Source of the DNA: Tragulus kanchil
Taxonomy: Eukaryota; Chordata; Mammalia; Artiodactyla; Tragulidae
Direction of reading: 5' to 3'
DNA: 64,000 nt
Assembly (NCBI GenBank): GCA_022376925.1
Contig: JAIOJX010000002.1
Location: 44,417,001-44,481,000 of the forward strand
Each line of letters begins with the position of its first letter. Position 1 is the first letter of the stretch. This document shows positions 11,624 through 23,502 of the stretch, piece by piece. Under the pieces are notes generated by a model. That model did no database searches. It worked only from the letters and a program-made list of their open reading frames with translations, and was not told the origin of the DNA. A program made the translations under genes and the position numbers.

Positions 11624-12689
11624 AAAAAGAGATTATTATTTGGAAAAACAGGCACCTACCCTCCTTAATGAAAGCATTAAATTAAAAAATAAAATATTCA
11701 ATAATATGTTAAACTATAAAAACCCTTACTAGCAATTTTTTCCCACAATTTTTTTTCTCATATCGTTAAAGTTTTTTTACTGTAAAAGTACCAAATTCTT
11801 TCAGTTTACAGGATTTTTTTCAGTCATGTTACCTAAGACTGCTTTTTGTGTCCCCTTAAGCCAATCTTTAAAAAAAGAAAAAACAAAATTTTCAACACAA
11901 ATTTCAGATGAGTGCTTACTGTCTTATTTAGAGACGTGTGATTCACGTCTCACAAACAGGAATTCCCATTCAAAATTTTAAGCAAGTCCTTAATTTAACA
12001 CTTTCAATATTCCTTCTTACAGGTATTAAAGTCTGAATGACTCCCAAGCTGTGATTTTTCTATGTACCTTGAAAAAGGCCCTCCTGTTTGCTTAAGTTGA
12101 TGAAAATTCTTCATTATTTTTAATGAAAATATTGTATCTGTGAAAAACTAGAATATGATAGAGCAGTTAAAGAATGTATATCCTGAGGCTGATGTATAAT
12201 GACTCAATATATTCCTTAATCCCACATCCCACTTGCTTTAAAGGACTGTGTCCTACAAAATATAGAATACATTTTTCTGTACCGTTTATCTCCTGACCTC
12301 TATTCCACGCAAATAGCAACAATAGGCACCAATTCAAGTGTGAGGTGATTCTTGAATTGCAAAATCTAGAAAAATAAACTATTAAATGGAAAGGAAGAGG
12401 CTACTTCAAAAGGATGGTGGGAGACTGTGAATTGCCTGAGAACTATACAGATCCACAAAATATTTGGATACTTAGCCTTGGGGTGGGAAATACACATGAT
12501 GTTGCATTCATAATGCAATCAACTATTAATTGATACATTAAAACTAACTCTCTAAAGGAGACAGGCATTAGTATTATCTTTCTGCCATTCACAGGAGAAG
12601 TCAGGTATCTGGTAGTCCTTTTAGGACTATCATTTTGTTGAGGCAAAAAAATCTTTAAAAAAAATTCTTTTTTAAAAAGAGGATAACCT

Positions 12690-12730
12690 GCCCTCATAGC
12701 ACAGTAGGCAGAGCATCAGTCTCATAATCT
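12690..12730 (+). pseudogene. Second copy of the tRNA-Met 5' half (within D4)
   Basis: It is identical to 11583-11623 and offset by 1107 bp, so it exists only because of duplication D4. Confidence 0.7.
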
Positions 12731-13588
12731 AAAAAGAGATTATTATTTGGAAAAACAGGCACCTACCCTCCTTAATGAAAGCATTAAATTAAAAAATAAA
12801 ATATTCAATAATATGTTAAACTATAAAAACCCTTACTAGCAATTTTTTCCCACAATTTTTTTTCTCATATCGTTAAAGTTTTTTTACTGTAAAAGTACCA
12901 AATTCTTTCAGTTTACAGGATTTTTTTCAGTCATGTTACCTAAGACTGCTTTTTGTGTCCCCTTAAGCCAATCTTTAAAAAAAGAAAAAACAAAATTTTC
13001 AACACAAATTTCAGATGAGTGCTTACTGTCTTATTTAGAGACGTGTGATTCACGTCTCACAAACAGGAATTCCCATTCAAAATTTTAAGCAAGTCCTTAA
13101 TTTAACACTTTCAATATTCCTTCTTACAGGTATTAAAGTCTGAATGACTCCCAAGCTGTGATTTTTCTATGTACCTTGAAAAAGGCCCTCCTGTTTGCTT
13201 AAGTTGATGAAAATTCTTCATTATTTTTAATGAAAATATTGTATCTGTGAAAAACTAGAATATGATAACCATAAAGGACAAAAAAGCAGTGAATATATTT
13301 CTTAAGTGAAGAACTTGCCCTATTTGTAATTTCTCTCGCTTTTGCTACGTAATTTTATGTAGCTTACTTTTTGAGCTTTGTATGGATAAGTTTTATTCCA
13401 AATCTTGCAGCTTTGTTGTTTAACTGATTTAGGATTAAATTTTAGAATATCGACAACAAAAGAATAAATGTTAGAGATCTTTTTGTCACTTTCTAAAATG
13501 AACAATGTAAATACATTAGCTCTTAAGGACCTAGGTTAATAAACATTTTTTTTAAGAGAAATTTACAAGTTAAACTAAAAATGACTCT

Positions 13589-13707
13589 GAGACTTCTCTG
13601 GCAGTCCAAAGGTTAATACTCAGTGCTTCCACTGCAGGGGGCATAGGTATAGTCCCTGATTGGGAAGGTAAGATCCTGCATGCCTTGTGTCATGGCCAAA
13701 AAAAAGG
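13589..13707 (+). mobile_element. tRNA-derived SINE, CHR type
   Basis: It begins GACTTCTCTGGCAGTCCAAAGG, carries a degenerate B box, and ends CATGGCCAAAAAAAAGG. It is flanked by a 12-bp target-site duplication (AAAAATGACTCT at 13577-13588 and 13708-13719). It is diverged, so an older insertion, and is the first dispersed repeat in the window. Confidence 0.85.
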
Positions 13708-13719
13708 AAAAATGACTCT

Positions 13720-14276
13720 CATACCTACAAATTGCTGGCTGGTATGATTTAGCTTCAGATAGTTGTGTGTTTTTTTCTGTACTACTTTAAAGCGTGTCTT
13801 CATTATCTTAAAAAGCTAAAGTTGGCAAATTTCAGTTACTTACTAAATTTGCAAAAGGAATTTTTTTTAAGTTTGGAGAGTTTTATAAAATAGCTCATAT
13901 TAATGTTTCTTGAAGTAATGAGTTTTATTTTTATATATTTAAATATTTGTATTCCTCAGACTTTGACACATTAAACTCTGCAGGAATGAATTTATTGCAT
14001 AATATGAAACACACATATGCTACATTCCATATATAAATAAGTGTTTATATGCACTATATTATCTGTAAGCTAGTAATTATATCATGCAACATTTTATTGC
14101 TAATCCATGAAAAATAATGATGCCAAAAAAAGCTCTTAGTTACCTGTTTCCCATCTCCATCTTTGAAAGTTGATTTTTAAAATACCAGAATAAGACTTTA
14201 GAACATCCATCCCCCACTAAAATTCTATATTCCCCTTTTTTTATATTGAATTTACCCAGAGAAGTTATTTTTTCCT
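13720..14276. other. Unique AT-rich noncoding sequence
   Basis: No gene or repeat family was recognised in this stretch, which ends in a poly-T run at about 14276-14295. Confidence 0.5.
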
Positions 14277-14377
14277 TTTTTTTTTTTTTTTTTTTCTATA
14301 TTGGTGGCTACTCTGTCTATATAAGTCCTTAGTTAGGTGCATACTACAGTGATATAACTACATAGACAGGAGTCTTT

Positions 14378-14445
14378 GTTTTATTCAGTGAACAGTGCTT
14401 TCTACGTATTAGGTGTTTAATAAATATTTGTTGTGTGATGAATGA
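14378..14445 (+). repeat. Possible MIR/L2-type 3' end
   Basis: CAGTGCTTTCTACGTATTAG followed by TAATAAATATTTGTTG and a TGAATGAG tail resembles the 3' end of ancient mammalian SINE/LINE families. It is short and diverged. The D5 copy lies at about 15446-15513. Confidence 0.3.
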
Positions 14446-14774
14446 GTAAGACTAAAAAACTTCATCACATGAAGTTATCTCTGTGACTCAAAACAGTATC
14501 AGCTTCACTTCTTTCTTATTGAATCATTCAGAAAACTTTAACACTACCAATATTTTTCACCAATATTTTTAATGAAGAAAATGTGTGTCATCAAAGAAAA
14601 GGACTTTCTGTGTTGTTTAATATGTATATTTCAAGACTTCTTGAAAAGTGATGCATTTGATATGAAAAGCATACATTCTTAAGTCCTTTTAATTAAATAA
14701 AATTATTCTGGTTTCTACATTAAAGCACAGCTATTTCTGAGATTTTGATTTACTTTCTATAATAAGTTGTTTTA

Positions 14775-15049
14775 TTTATTTATTTATTTTTAAAGATTTA
14801 TTTATTTATTTTGGGCGGGAGTCGGGTTGGGGAGGGAGGGGGGCAGGCGGGCCACTCCCATTGCAGTGGCCTCTGTCGCTGCAGAGCGCCGGCTCTGGGC
14901 GCATGAGCTCCAGAGCTCCTGCTCGGTAATTGGACACATTGGTCCAGCCGCTCCACGGCATGGGGGATCTTCCCAGGCCAGGGATCGAACCGGCGCCCCT
15001 TGCACTGCAAGACGGTGTCCTTACCCACTGGACCACCAGGGGAAGCCCC
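14775..15049 (-). mobile_element. Full-length CHR-type tRNA SINE, minus strand
   Basis: The 3' tail (TTTA repeats) is at the left and the tRNA-like head at the right, where GGATCGAACC is the reverse of the B box. The flanking target-site duplication is AATAAGTTGTTTTA (14761-14774 and 15050-15063). It belongs to the young subfamily whose body ends with a GAAGTGGCC-type region. The duplicate is at 15843-16117. Confidence 0.9.
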
Positions 15050-15075
15050 AATAAGTTGTTTTAAAAATACGATGT

Positions 15076-15297
15076 GGGCTTTCCGTGGTGGTCCAGTGGG
15101 TAAGGACACCGCCTTGCAGTGCAAGGGGCGCCGGTTCGATCCCTGGCCTGGGAAGACAAGTGCGCTGGAGCGGCTGGACCGAGGTGTCCAACTACAGAGC
15201 CAGCGCTCTGGAGAGCATGCGCCCAGAGCCAGTGCTCTGCAGCGACAGAGGCCACTGCAATGGGAGGCCCAGACAGACCAAAGGACAGAGATGAATG
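15076..15297 (+). mobile_element. CHR-type tRNA SINE, plus strand, cut by the D5 junction
   Basis: It begins GGGCTTTCCGTGGTGGTCCAG with an A box (TGGTCCAGTGG) and a B box (GGTTCGATCCC). It lies head to head with the SINE on its left, with 26 bp between the heads. In this copy the 3' end is lost at the duplication junction. Confidence 0.88.
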
Positions 15298-15842
15298 GGA
15301 GGCCCAAGGGAAAAAAAGAAACAGACAGGATTTAGAAAGTAATTCTTTTCTTTTTTTTTTTTTCTATATTGGTGGCTACTCTGTCTATATAAGTCCTTAG
15401 TTAGGTGCATACTACAGTGATATAACTACATAGACAGGAGTCTTTGTTTTATTCAGTGAACAGTGCTTTCTACGTATTAGGTGTTTAATAAATATTTGTT
15501 GTGTGATGAATGAGTAAGACTAAAAAACTTCATCACATGAAGTTATCTCTGTGACTCAAAACAGTATCAGCTTCACTTCTTTCTTATTGAATCATTCAGA
15601 AAACTTTAACACTACCAATATTTTTCACCAATATTTTTAATGAAGAAAATGTGTGTCATCAAAGAAAAGGACTTTCTGTGTTGTTTAATATGTATATTTC
15701 AAGACTTCTTGAAAAGTGATGCATTTGATATGAAAAGCATACATTCTTAAGTCCTTTTAATTAAATAAAATTATTCTGGTTTCTACATTAAAGCACAGCT
15801 ATTTCTGAGATTTTGATTTACTTTCTATAATAAGTTGTTTTA

Positions 15843-16117
15843 TTTATTTATTTATTTTTAAAGATTTATTTATTTATTTTGGGCGGGAGTCGGGTTGGGG
15901 AGGGAGGGGGGCAGGCGGGCCACTCCCATTGCAGTGGCCTCTGTCGCTGCAGAGCGCCGGCTCTGGGCGCATGAGCTCCAGAGCTCCTGCTCGGTAATTG
16001 GACACATTGGTCCAGCCGCTCCACGGCATGGGGGATCTTCCCAGGCCAGGGATCGAACCGGCGCCCCTTGCACTGCAAGACGGTGTCCTTACCCACTGGA
16101 CCACCAGGGGAAGCCCC
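15843..16117 (-). mobile_element. Duplicate of the minus-strand SINE (D5)
   Basis: It is the same element as 14775-15049, offset by 1068 bp, with the same target-site duplication. Not an independent insertion. Confidence 0.88.
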
Positions 16118-16143
16118 AATAAGTTGTTTTAAAAATACGATGT

Positions 16144-16422
16144 GGGCTTTCCGTGGTGGTCCAGTGGGTAAGGACACCGCCTTGCAGTGCAGGGGGCACC
16201 AGTTCAATTCCTGGCCTGGGAAGACAAGTGCCGCGGAGCAGCTGGACCGACGTGTCCAACTACAGAGCCAGCGCTCTGGAGAGCATGCGCCCAGAGCCAG
16301 TGCTCTGCAGCGACAGAGGCCACTGCAATGGGAGGCCCAGACAGACCAAAGGACAGAGATGAATGACAACGGATGAATGAAAGACCAATAGAAGTGGCCA
16401 AAGGGGGGGAAAAAAAAAAAAC
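16144..16422 (+). mobile_element. Plus-strand SINE of the head-to-head pair, complete copy
   Basis: Here the 3' part is present (AGACCAATAGAAGTGGCC, then a G-run and poly-A). The B box is degraded (AGTTCAATTCC) compared with the D5 left copy. An ATGTG-type match (ACGATGTG before, ACTATGTG after) may be a diverged target-site duplication. Confidence 0.85.
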
Positions 16423-17390
16423 TATGTGAAGAAACCTAGAGCTAGGGGAATTTCAGAGATAAGTAATTCTTTCCTTTTTATCTTATATAATAGTTGGACT
16501 CTGTATTCCTCAGTACACACATCAATATGCAGTAAAAATTCACAAGCTGTTTAATTTGTCTGGAACATGTTCTTATTCTTTCATTTAATTGTTATATCAT
16601 TGATCATTTATATAATCCAGATTGTTTAAGAGTGTTTATACTTAGTAAAGAATCATCTTTATTTGGAAATGTATGTCTTCGTTATGCAAGATCAGTGTAT
16701 CTATGTTCACATTAAATCTACCCTTTAAAAAATGCGTATGTTACAGTATTTTAATCATCTTATTTCCCCCCTAATCCTTTAAAAATATCTATTTACTCCA
16801 TAGAACACTCTAGTCTGATGAATCCCATATCACCTCATAAGACTGTTTTCATGTGAGAATCATTATATCACTGTATTTTATCCAACTCTGGGGGAAAAAA
16901 CAGCAGCCAGCTGGCTCAGAGTCCAGCAATGGAAAGAGAAAATTTTTGGCCCACAAATCTACAGCAAACATAGACTGCTGTTAATCATATTTGGCATGAA
17001 GTTGTTTTGCACAGTTCTTACTTTTTTCTCAATAGGACTGGCCACCAACTGAGGGACCCCCAGTGTTGCAGTAAAGACGCTAACAAGGGTGAATCCATCA
17101 CTTAGGACCAACAGAGTCCCCTTCCTAAATTTCCTTCAGACTTCGTCTGTGCTTTCAAGAGAATCATTTGATCAATATACTCTAGGTTAGGCATCTGTAA
17201 AATTGCAAGATTGGTGATGTTGATCACCCAGTTTACCTTGAAATTTGATCCAATTTTCTTGAGAGGAAATAATTTTTACAAGATACAAACTTTCAATTTC
17301 ACATGTTTTCTGGGCAACAAAATCACTTCTAGACTAATATTTGCCCTAAGGATCCACATTTATACTTTTAATAAAATGCTCCTTATTTAA
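16423..17390. other. Unique noncoding sequence
   Basis: AT-rich with no recognised repeat, RNA gene or protein-like frame. Confidence 0.5.
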
Positions 17391-17504
17391 TATTTTTACA
17401 ATAAAGGTATGTATATGCATGCAATTGTTCACAGCCTTAATACATCTTGTGGAAACCCTATTTTCCATAGAGAAGAACAAATACATTTTCCCTTAGAGTA
17501 ATGC

Positions 17505-17640
17505 CTGCATGTCAAACTTTAATGTGTATCCTAAGCATCAAGGGGATTGTGTTAATGGCAGAATCTGCATCAGCGGGTCTGGGCAGGGACCTGAAATTCT
17601 GCATTTCTGAAAAGCTTATAAGGATGCTGGCACATGTAAT
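17505..17640 (+). mobile_element. MER5A-like hAT DNA transposon relic
   Basis: The series TCAAACTTTAATGTG, GCATCA, GGTCTGGGCAGGGACCTG, TTCTGCATTTCT follows the order of the MER5A consensus at reduced identity. It is a non-autonomous relic of an old eutherian hAT element with no coding capacity. The D6 copy lies at 18660-18795. Confidence 0.65.
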
Positions 17641-18659
17641 CAGAAGCAAGGCTTTAGAGATTACTGGAAGCATCACACCTCATCATTCTTTACACACACA
17701 GAGCCCCACTTTCATAACTTGCACAAAAGCCCAAAACATTCATGTGCTCACAGAATAACACAAAATATCCTATGGGACCATGGATCCATAACAAGAGAAA
17801 GCATGCTCATCTATGAATAGGCTCCTAGCATTCCCACCTGCTGTTCAGGCACCTGCAATCATCAAGGGAGACTCATTATCAGATAATAATCAAATAAGTA
17901 GCCACTAAACTTCATCTAAACCAGACTGGAAGCTCTTCATAAGTGGAGCCATGGGTGGGTGATTGCTGTGGGAAGGTTAGTTCACTTGTGACTCCAAGAT
18001 AGCCATCCCTTGCATAGGACTATACTTGCCCAGTGCAATGTACAACTGAGAAAAGGTACTACAAACTAATGGATTCAAGGTGTGCAATGTTTTCCAACTT
18101 CCTTGTGCACAGCCATGGACCATTTCAGCCCCAGATTGCTTGCAATGATGAATGGAGGGTCTTCAGTCAGGGAGTATGTAGTAGGGGCTCTGTTGACAGG
18201 ACAGGGCTCAGCCTTGCTTGCCTCAGCTCACTCACTTATGAAATGAGTTCATTTCATCGTATTGACATGTTATGACAATTATGCCACAGTGCACTGGTTT
18301 AACTGAAAGGCCTAGTGCTTTTAAAGTTTAATGACGTTGAAGATTAATAAGAACAGAGAAATATATATGTATCCTTCATAAATGCAATCATGTAGACATT
18401 TTCATTTTTAAGCATTCATTCTATTTGGATTGCATAGAGGAGATTTGAACATTGGGAGGAAGGAGGTTTATTTCTTTTAATTAGTTTTGAGTCTTTAGAG
18501 CCAAAGGAGGATTCACTCAAAGCCTTTGCAAGTGAAGAAAAACAAAAATATTTTTACAATAAAGGTATATAGCATGCAATTGTTCACAGCCTTAATACAT
18601 CTTGTGGAAACCCTATTTTCCATAGAGAAGAACAAATACATTTTCCCTTAGAGTAATGC

Positions 18660-18795
18660 CTGCATGTCAAACTTTAATGTGTATCCTAAGCATCAAGGGG
18701 ATTGTGTTAATGGCAGAATCTGCATCAGCGGGTCTGGGCAGGGACCTGAAATTCTGCATTTCTGAAAAGCTTATAAGGATGCTGGCACATGTAAT
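18660..18795 (+). mobile_element. MER5A-like relic, D6 duplicate
   Basis: It is identical to 17505-17640, offset by 1155 bp. Confidence 0.6.
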
Positions 18796-19702
18796 CAGAA
18801 GCAAGGCTTTAGAGATTACTGGAAGCATCACACCTCATCATTCTTTACACACACAGAGCCCCACTTTCATAACTTGCACAAAAGCCCAAAACATTCATGT
18901 GCTCACAGAATAACACAAAATATCCTATGGGACCATGGATCCATAACAAGAGAAAGCATGCTCATCTATGAATAGGCTCCTAGCATTCCCACCTGCTGTT
19001 CAGGCACCTGCAATCATCAAGGGAGACTCATTATCAGATAATAATCAAATAAGTAGCCACTAAACTTCATCTAAACCAGACTGGAAGCTCTTCATAAGTG
19101 GAGCCATGGGTGGGTGATTGCTGTGGGAAGGTTAGTTCACTTGTGACTCCAAGATAGCCATCCCTTGCATAGGACTATACTTGCCCAGTGCAATGTACAA
19201 CTGAGAAAAGGTACTACAAACTAATGGATTCAAGGTGTGCAATGTTTTCCAACTTCCTTGTGCACAGCCATGGACCATTTCAGCCCCAGATTGCTTGCAA
19301 TGATGAATGGAGGGTCTTCAGTCAGGGAGTATGTAGTAGGGGCTCTGTTGACAGGACAGGGCTCAGCCTTGCTTGCCTCAGCTCACTCACTTATGAAATG
19401 AGTTCATTTCATCGTATTGACATGTTATGACAATTATGCCACAGTGCACTGGTTTAACTGAAAGGCCTAGTGCTTTTAAAGTTTAATGACGTTGAAGATT
19501 AATAAGAACAGAGAAATATATATGTATCCTTCATAAATGCAATCATGTAGACATTTTCATTTTTAAGCATTCATTCTATTTGGATTGCATAGAGGAGATT
19601 TGAACATTGGGAGGAAGGAGGTTTATTTCTTTTAATTAGTTTTGAGTCTTTAGAGCCAAAGGAGGATTCACTCAAAGCCTTTGCAAGTGAAGAAAAACAA
19701 AA

Positions 19703-20580
19703 AAATTGATGTATTTTGACAGTGATTCTAACACACTCTCTCTCTCTATCAATAATTGGATATATTTTTGTGCTACAGGCCTTTTTTGTTTTCCTCTCAG
19801 TGGGTATCATAATGGCAAATAATTTATGTGCATTCTACTAGAATGTCACTTCTTTAGTTTTAAATAACAACAATGAAAACAACAACAACAAAACAAACTG
19901 TTATAGCCAGGAACTCTTAGTAATAATTCTTTGCTGCAATGTGAGTGAATGCATACTTTTCCCACTTCTTGGTCCTATTTCTAATATTGCAGGAAGATTT
20001 ATATTTTTTTCTGAACAATAGATTTTAATTAAGAAGATTTATTAAAGACAGTTTTCATTCCTGTGATTACATTTCCAGTTCCTGAGACATCTGCATTTAA
20101 AAATACACCATGTATTTTCATAAATATTCCACAATTCCCTTAGAGCATTTTGGTATTCCAGTTTCCTCTAACCTCTTCTTAACATCTTCACATTTATTTG
20201 TGTGTTCCATGTATTCATACCCAGTCAGGATTAGACATTTCTTCACACAGGTATTGCGTTAGGAAGCAGATTTAAAGCATGCCTGTTCTCTGTGAATCAA
20301 GACTTATAAAAGGAACAAAGGCAAATTAAGCTCAGTAACGTATGTCTAACAAAAGATCTAGCTTTCTTATGAGACATGCTTAGAGCGTCAGGGTAAACAA
20401 CTGGGCTGAGTTTTCTTTGAAGTTTAGGCCATTGTTATTATAATGAAGTCAAAAATTCATTTAGATAGAATCTGATAGTTACCCAATTAAAGCTCTTTTT
20501 GTCTACACTAATGTAGTTTTAAATTTTTAGTTTTTGAAACCCACTTTTGCTACAGAGTTATTTTCAAGTGGAAGCAGCTG
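19703..20580. other. Unique noncoding sequence
   Basis: It contains a short CT run at about 19735-19748 and an A/C-rich patch (CAACAACAACAA) near 19885. No gene or family-level repeat was recognised. Confidence 0.5.
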
Positions 20581-20593
20581 GAGCAGTGTCTTT

Positions 20594-20720
20594 TTTTGTT
20601 GGTGGTGGTGGTGTTGCCCTTGCTGCTTGCAGGATTTCAGTTCCCTGACTAAGGACTGAGCCAGGGCCACTGCAGGGAAAACCGGGAATCCTAACCATTA
20701 GGCAACCAGGGAACTCCCTT
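20594..20720 (-). mobile_element. tRNA-derived SINE (CHR type), minus strand
   Basis: It ends at the right with AACCAGGGAACTCCC, the reverse of the SINE head. The target-site duplication is GAGCAGTGTCTTT (20581-20593 and 20721-20733). The right copy of D7 starts inside this SINE, so a truncated head reappears at 21740-21799. Confidence 0.88.
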
Positions 20721-22820
20721 GAGCAGTGTCTTTAGATGTACCTCATAAGACAGCCAATTGTCTATTAGACCTTGTGTTTTCTACAAAATTGCAAGCCAAT
20801 GTACCAAGCTTTGATGAAAGTGCAAAGAACAGAAACACCCTCAGGTTATTTCACTTGGTTCACAGGAGTTCACTGTAAGAATGTAAGTGTCAATGCATAA
20901 GGCAGAAAACTATCAATAGAAACTACCTGAGTCTCACAGGAGAGACTGTATCAGTACCTGCAGTGACCTGATCATTTCTCTGTTTTTCCATGCAGCCTAT
21001 CCTAATGTACCACTGGGCTTCCAGTCTGAACGTCCTGCCCTTATTGAAACCCGTGCTCACTCTCCATCCCTATACTGCTTTCATTACCAATTATTAATAG
21101 GTTCTTGGTCCTCTCTACTCCATAGATTCTGCTCACTCATTGCTTGGACTGTTTTGTGAGTCCTACTAACTCACGATTTCTGTTTGCTGTCATGTCTAGT
21201 CTTCAGCTCCTGTTCTCCTGTTAACTAAGATATATTATTCTAAAATTGAGGGACAGAGAGACTGATGAAATCAGTCAACCACAATCATTTTGGAACCAAA
21301 CCAAACCACTTTGTTAGCTATAGGATGGGTCAGGAGTCCAACTTTGGTGCAATTAACTGGTCAGGGTGGCAAGGTGTGTGGACAACTTTCCTCAGAAAGA
21401 AGCCCCTCACGAAGTGTATAGGACACCTCTTCACAGCAAAATAGCATGTTGGGGCTTTTGTAAAAATAGGATTGTTTTACACTGATTGTAGATATTTGTC
21501 TGATGTGAACAAAGGGAAAAATGAATTCTGACCACTCCTGGAAAGTTTTCCAGGTTTTATCCTGGTGTTGTTTTATCTCTGTAAAGATAGTATAGCAGAA
21601 AGAAACATCTCTGTGATCAAAGAAACCTAGAATTGAATTCCTTTTTGATAAATAAGTGGCATTAAATCACATAGCTTTCTTGTTTTCATCTCCGAACCTG
21701 GGAGTGCTTTCTTAGTAGGATGTCTATGTAGCGTTCATTCCAGGGCCACTGCAGGGAAAACCGGGAATCCTAACCATTAGGCAACCAGGGAACTCCCTTG
21801 AGCAGTGTCTTTAGATGTACCTCATAAGACAGCCAATTGTCTATTAGACCTTGTGTTTTCTACAAAATTGCAAGCCAATGTACCAAGCTTTGATGAAAGT
21901 GCAAAGAACAGAAACACCCTCAGGTTATTTCACTTGGTTCACAGGAGTTCACTGTAAGAATGTAAGTGTCAATGCATAAGGCAGAAAACTATCAATAGAA
22001 ACTACCTGAGTCTCACAGGAGAGACTGTATCAGTACCTGCAGTGACCTGATCATTTCTCTGTTTTTCCATGCAGCCTATCCTAATGTACCACTGGGCTTC
22101 CAGTCTGAACGTCCTGCCCTTATTGAAACCCGTGCTCACTCTCCATCCCTATACTGCTTTCATTACCAATTATTAATAGGTTCTTGGTCCTCTCTACTCC
22201 ATAGATTCTGCTCACTCATTGCTTGGACTGTTTTGTGAGTCCTACTAACTCACGATTTCTGTTTGCTGTCATGTCTAGTCTTCAGCTCCTGTTCTCCTGT
22301 TAACTAAGATATATTATTCTAAAATTGAGGGACAGAGAGACTGATGAAATCAGTCAACCACAATCATTTTGGAACCAAACCAAACCACTTTGTTAGCTAT
22401 AGGATGGGTCAGGAGTCCAACTTTGGTGCAATTAACTGGTCAGGGTGGCAAGGTGTGTGGACAACTTTCCTCAGAAAGAAGCCCCTCACGAAGTGTATAG
22501 GACACCTCTTCACAGCAAAATAGCATGTTGGGGCTTTTGTAAAAATAGGATTGTTTTACACTGATTGTAGATATTTGTCTGATGTGAACAAAGGGAAAAA
22601 TGAATTCTGACCACTCCTGGAAAGTTTTCCAGGTTTTATCCTGGTGTTGTTTTATCTCTGTAAAGATAGTATAGCAGAAAGAAACATCTCTGTGATCAAA
22701 GAAACCTAGAATTGAATTCCTTTTTGATAAATAAGTGGCATTAAATCACATAGCTTTCTTGTTTTCATCTCCGAACCTGGGAGTGCTTTCTTAGTAGGAT
22801 GTCTATGTAGCGTTCATTCC
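20661..22820. repeat. Direct tandem duplication D7, 1079-bp unit
   Basis: Copies lie at 20661-21739 and 21740-22820 and abut with only a CC microhomology. No clear internal difference was seen. The left boundary cuts a SINE in half, showing the event is later than, and unrelated to, the SINE insertion. Confidence 0.94.
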
Positions 22821-22831
22821 ACATCTCCCCA

Positions 22832-23040
22832 GGCTTACCCTTATAGCTCAGTCAGTAAAGAATCTACCCACAAGGCAGGAGACTCAGGTTCGAGTCCTGA
22901 ATTGGAAAGATCCCCTGGAGAAGGGAATGGCAACCTACTTCAGTATTCTTGCCTGGACAGTCCCATGGGCTCTCCCTGGCAGGCTATATCCCTTGGGGTC
23001 CAAAGATTCAGACATGACTTAATGACTAAATCACCACCAT
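22832..23040 (+). mobile_element. Bov-tA SINE
   Basis: The tRNA-Glu-like head (TAGCTCAGTCAGTAAAGAAT, B box GGTTCGAGTCC) continues into GATCCCCTGGAGAAGGGAAT and a BovB-derived tail (TTCAGACATGACTTAATGAC). The target-site duplication is ATCTCCCCA (22823-22831 and 23041-23049). This family is diagnostic of ruminants. The 90-codon frame over it is not a gene. Confidence 0.93.
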
Positions 23041-23049
23041 ATCTCCCCA

Positions 23050-23502
23050 ACGTAGATATGAGCTGGTATACTGGTCTAGACATGAAGGCTGATATGGATT
23101 TTTTAAATAATTTTCTGCTTCTTTTTAAAGATGGGAAATCTAAACACTTTTCAAATTCCTTGATCAGTAGATAGAACCTTAAATACAGTGTTCTTTTCAT
23201 TTGCCATGACTCTCTGTCTGACACCTGAGTGTCTTGCCTTGTCCCAGCTTGCGTATATCAAAGCAGATTCTTTTCTTTCTACTAGTTGTGGCTATAATAT
23301 TATCATTATTAATTTTAAAATGGGAAATTTAAAAGACATAAATAGTGAAAGTGGAGTAATGACACATAGAAAGGAAAAGATACATAGTTTTTACTATGCA
23401 TTGTATTGTAACTACAATTTTCACGTAGTAAGCCATTTACCCCAAAAGTTCATGGCACATACTACATACACATCATTGTGCTAACATCTGGGGAAGTACT
23501 AC
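23050..23502. other. Unique noncoding sequence
   Basis: No recognised repeat or gene. The 98-codon frame starting at 23188 has no protein-family features. Confidence 0.45.

Larger units (their letters stand above)
11054..13267. repeat. Direct tandem duplication D4, 1107-bp unit
   Basis: Copies at 11054-12160 and 12161-13267 abut directly. A few substitutions cluster about 140-170 bp into the unit (GGAGC against CACGC, AGGGACC against AGGCACC). The unit carries the tRNA-Met half and a short hairpin. Confidence 0.93.
14277..16365. repeat. Direct tandem duplication D5, 1068-bp unit
   Basis: The left copy is about 14277-15297 and the right copy about 15344-16365. The intervening 46 nt (15298-15343) look like a corrupted version of the sequence that follows the right copy (compare the GTAATTCTTT match near 16463). 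The two copies differ at several positions inside the second SINE. Both contain the same pair of head-to-head SINEs. Confidence 0.9.
17391..19702. repeat. Direct tandem duplication D6, about 1155-bp unit
   Basis: Copies lie at 17391-18548 and 18549-19702. The only difference noticed is a 3-nt indel near the start (GGTATGTATATGC against GGTATATAGC). Both carry the same MER5-like relic, so the two 85-codon and two 80-codon frames seen here are the same noncoding sequence twice. Confidence 0.93.

Noticed and set aside
14798..15307. 169-codon frame resembling a conserved Cys/Trp-rich protein
   Set aside because: Similar translations occur at every CHR-type SINE in the window, so the resemblance is to the SINE, not to a gene.
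22842..22915. Possible tRNA gene (good A- and B-box-like sequence)
   Set aside because: It is the tRNA-like head of a Bov-tA SINE with a target-site duplication and BovB tail; the cloverleaf is not maintained.
23188..23484. 98-codon frame in unique DNA
   Set aside because: No signal, domain or codon pattern; nothing supports expression.
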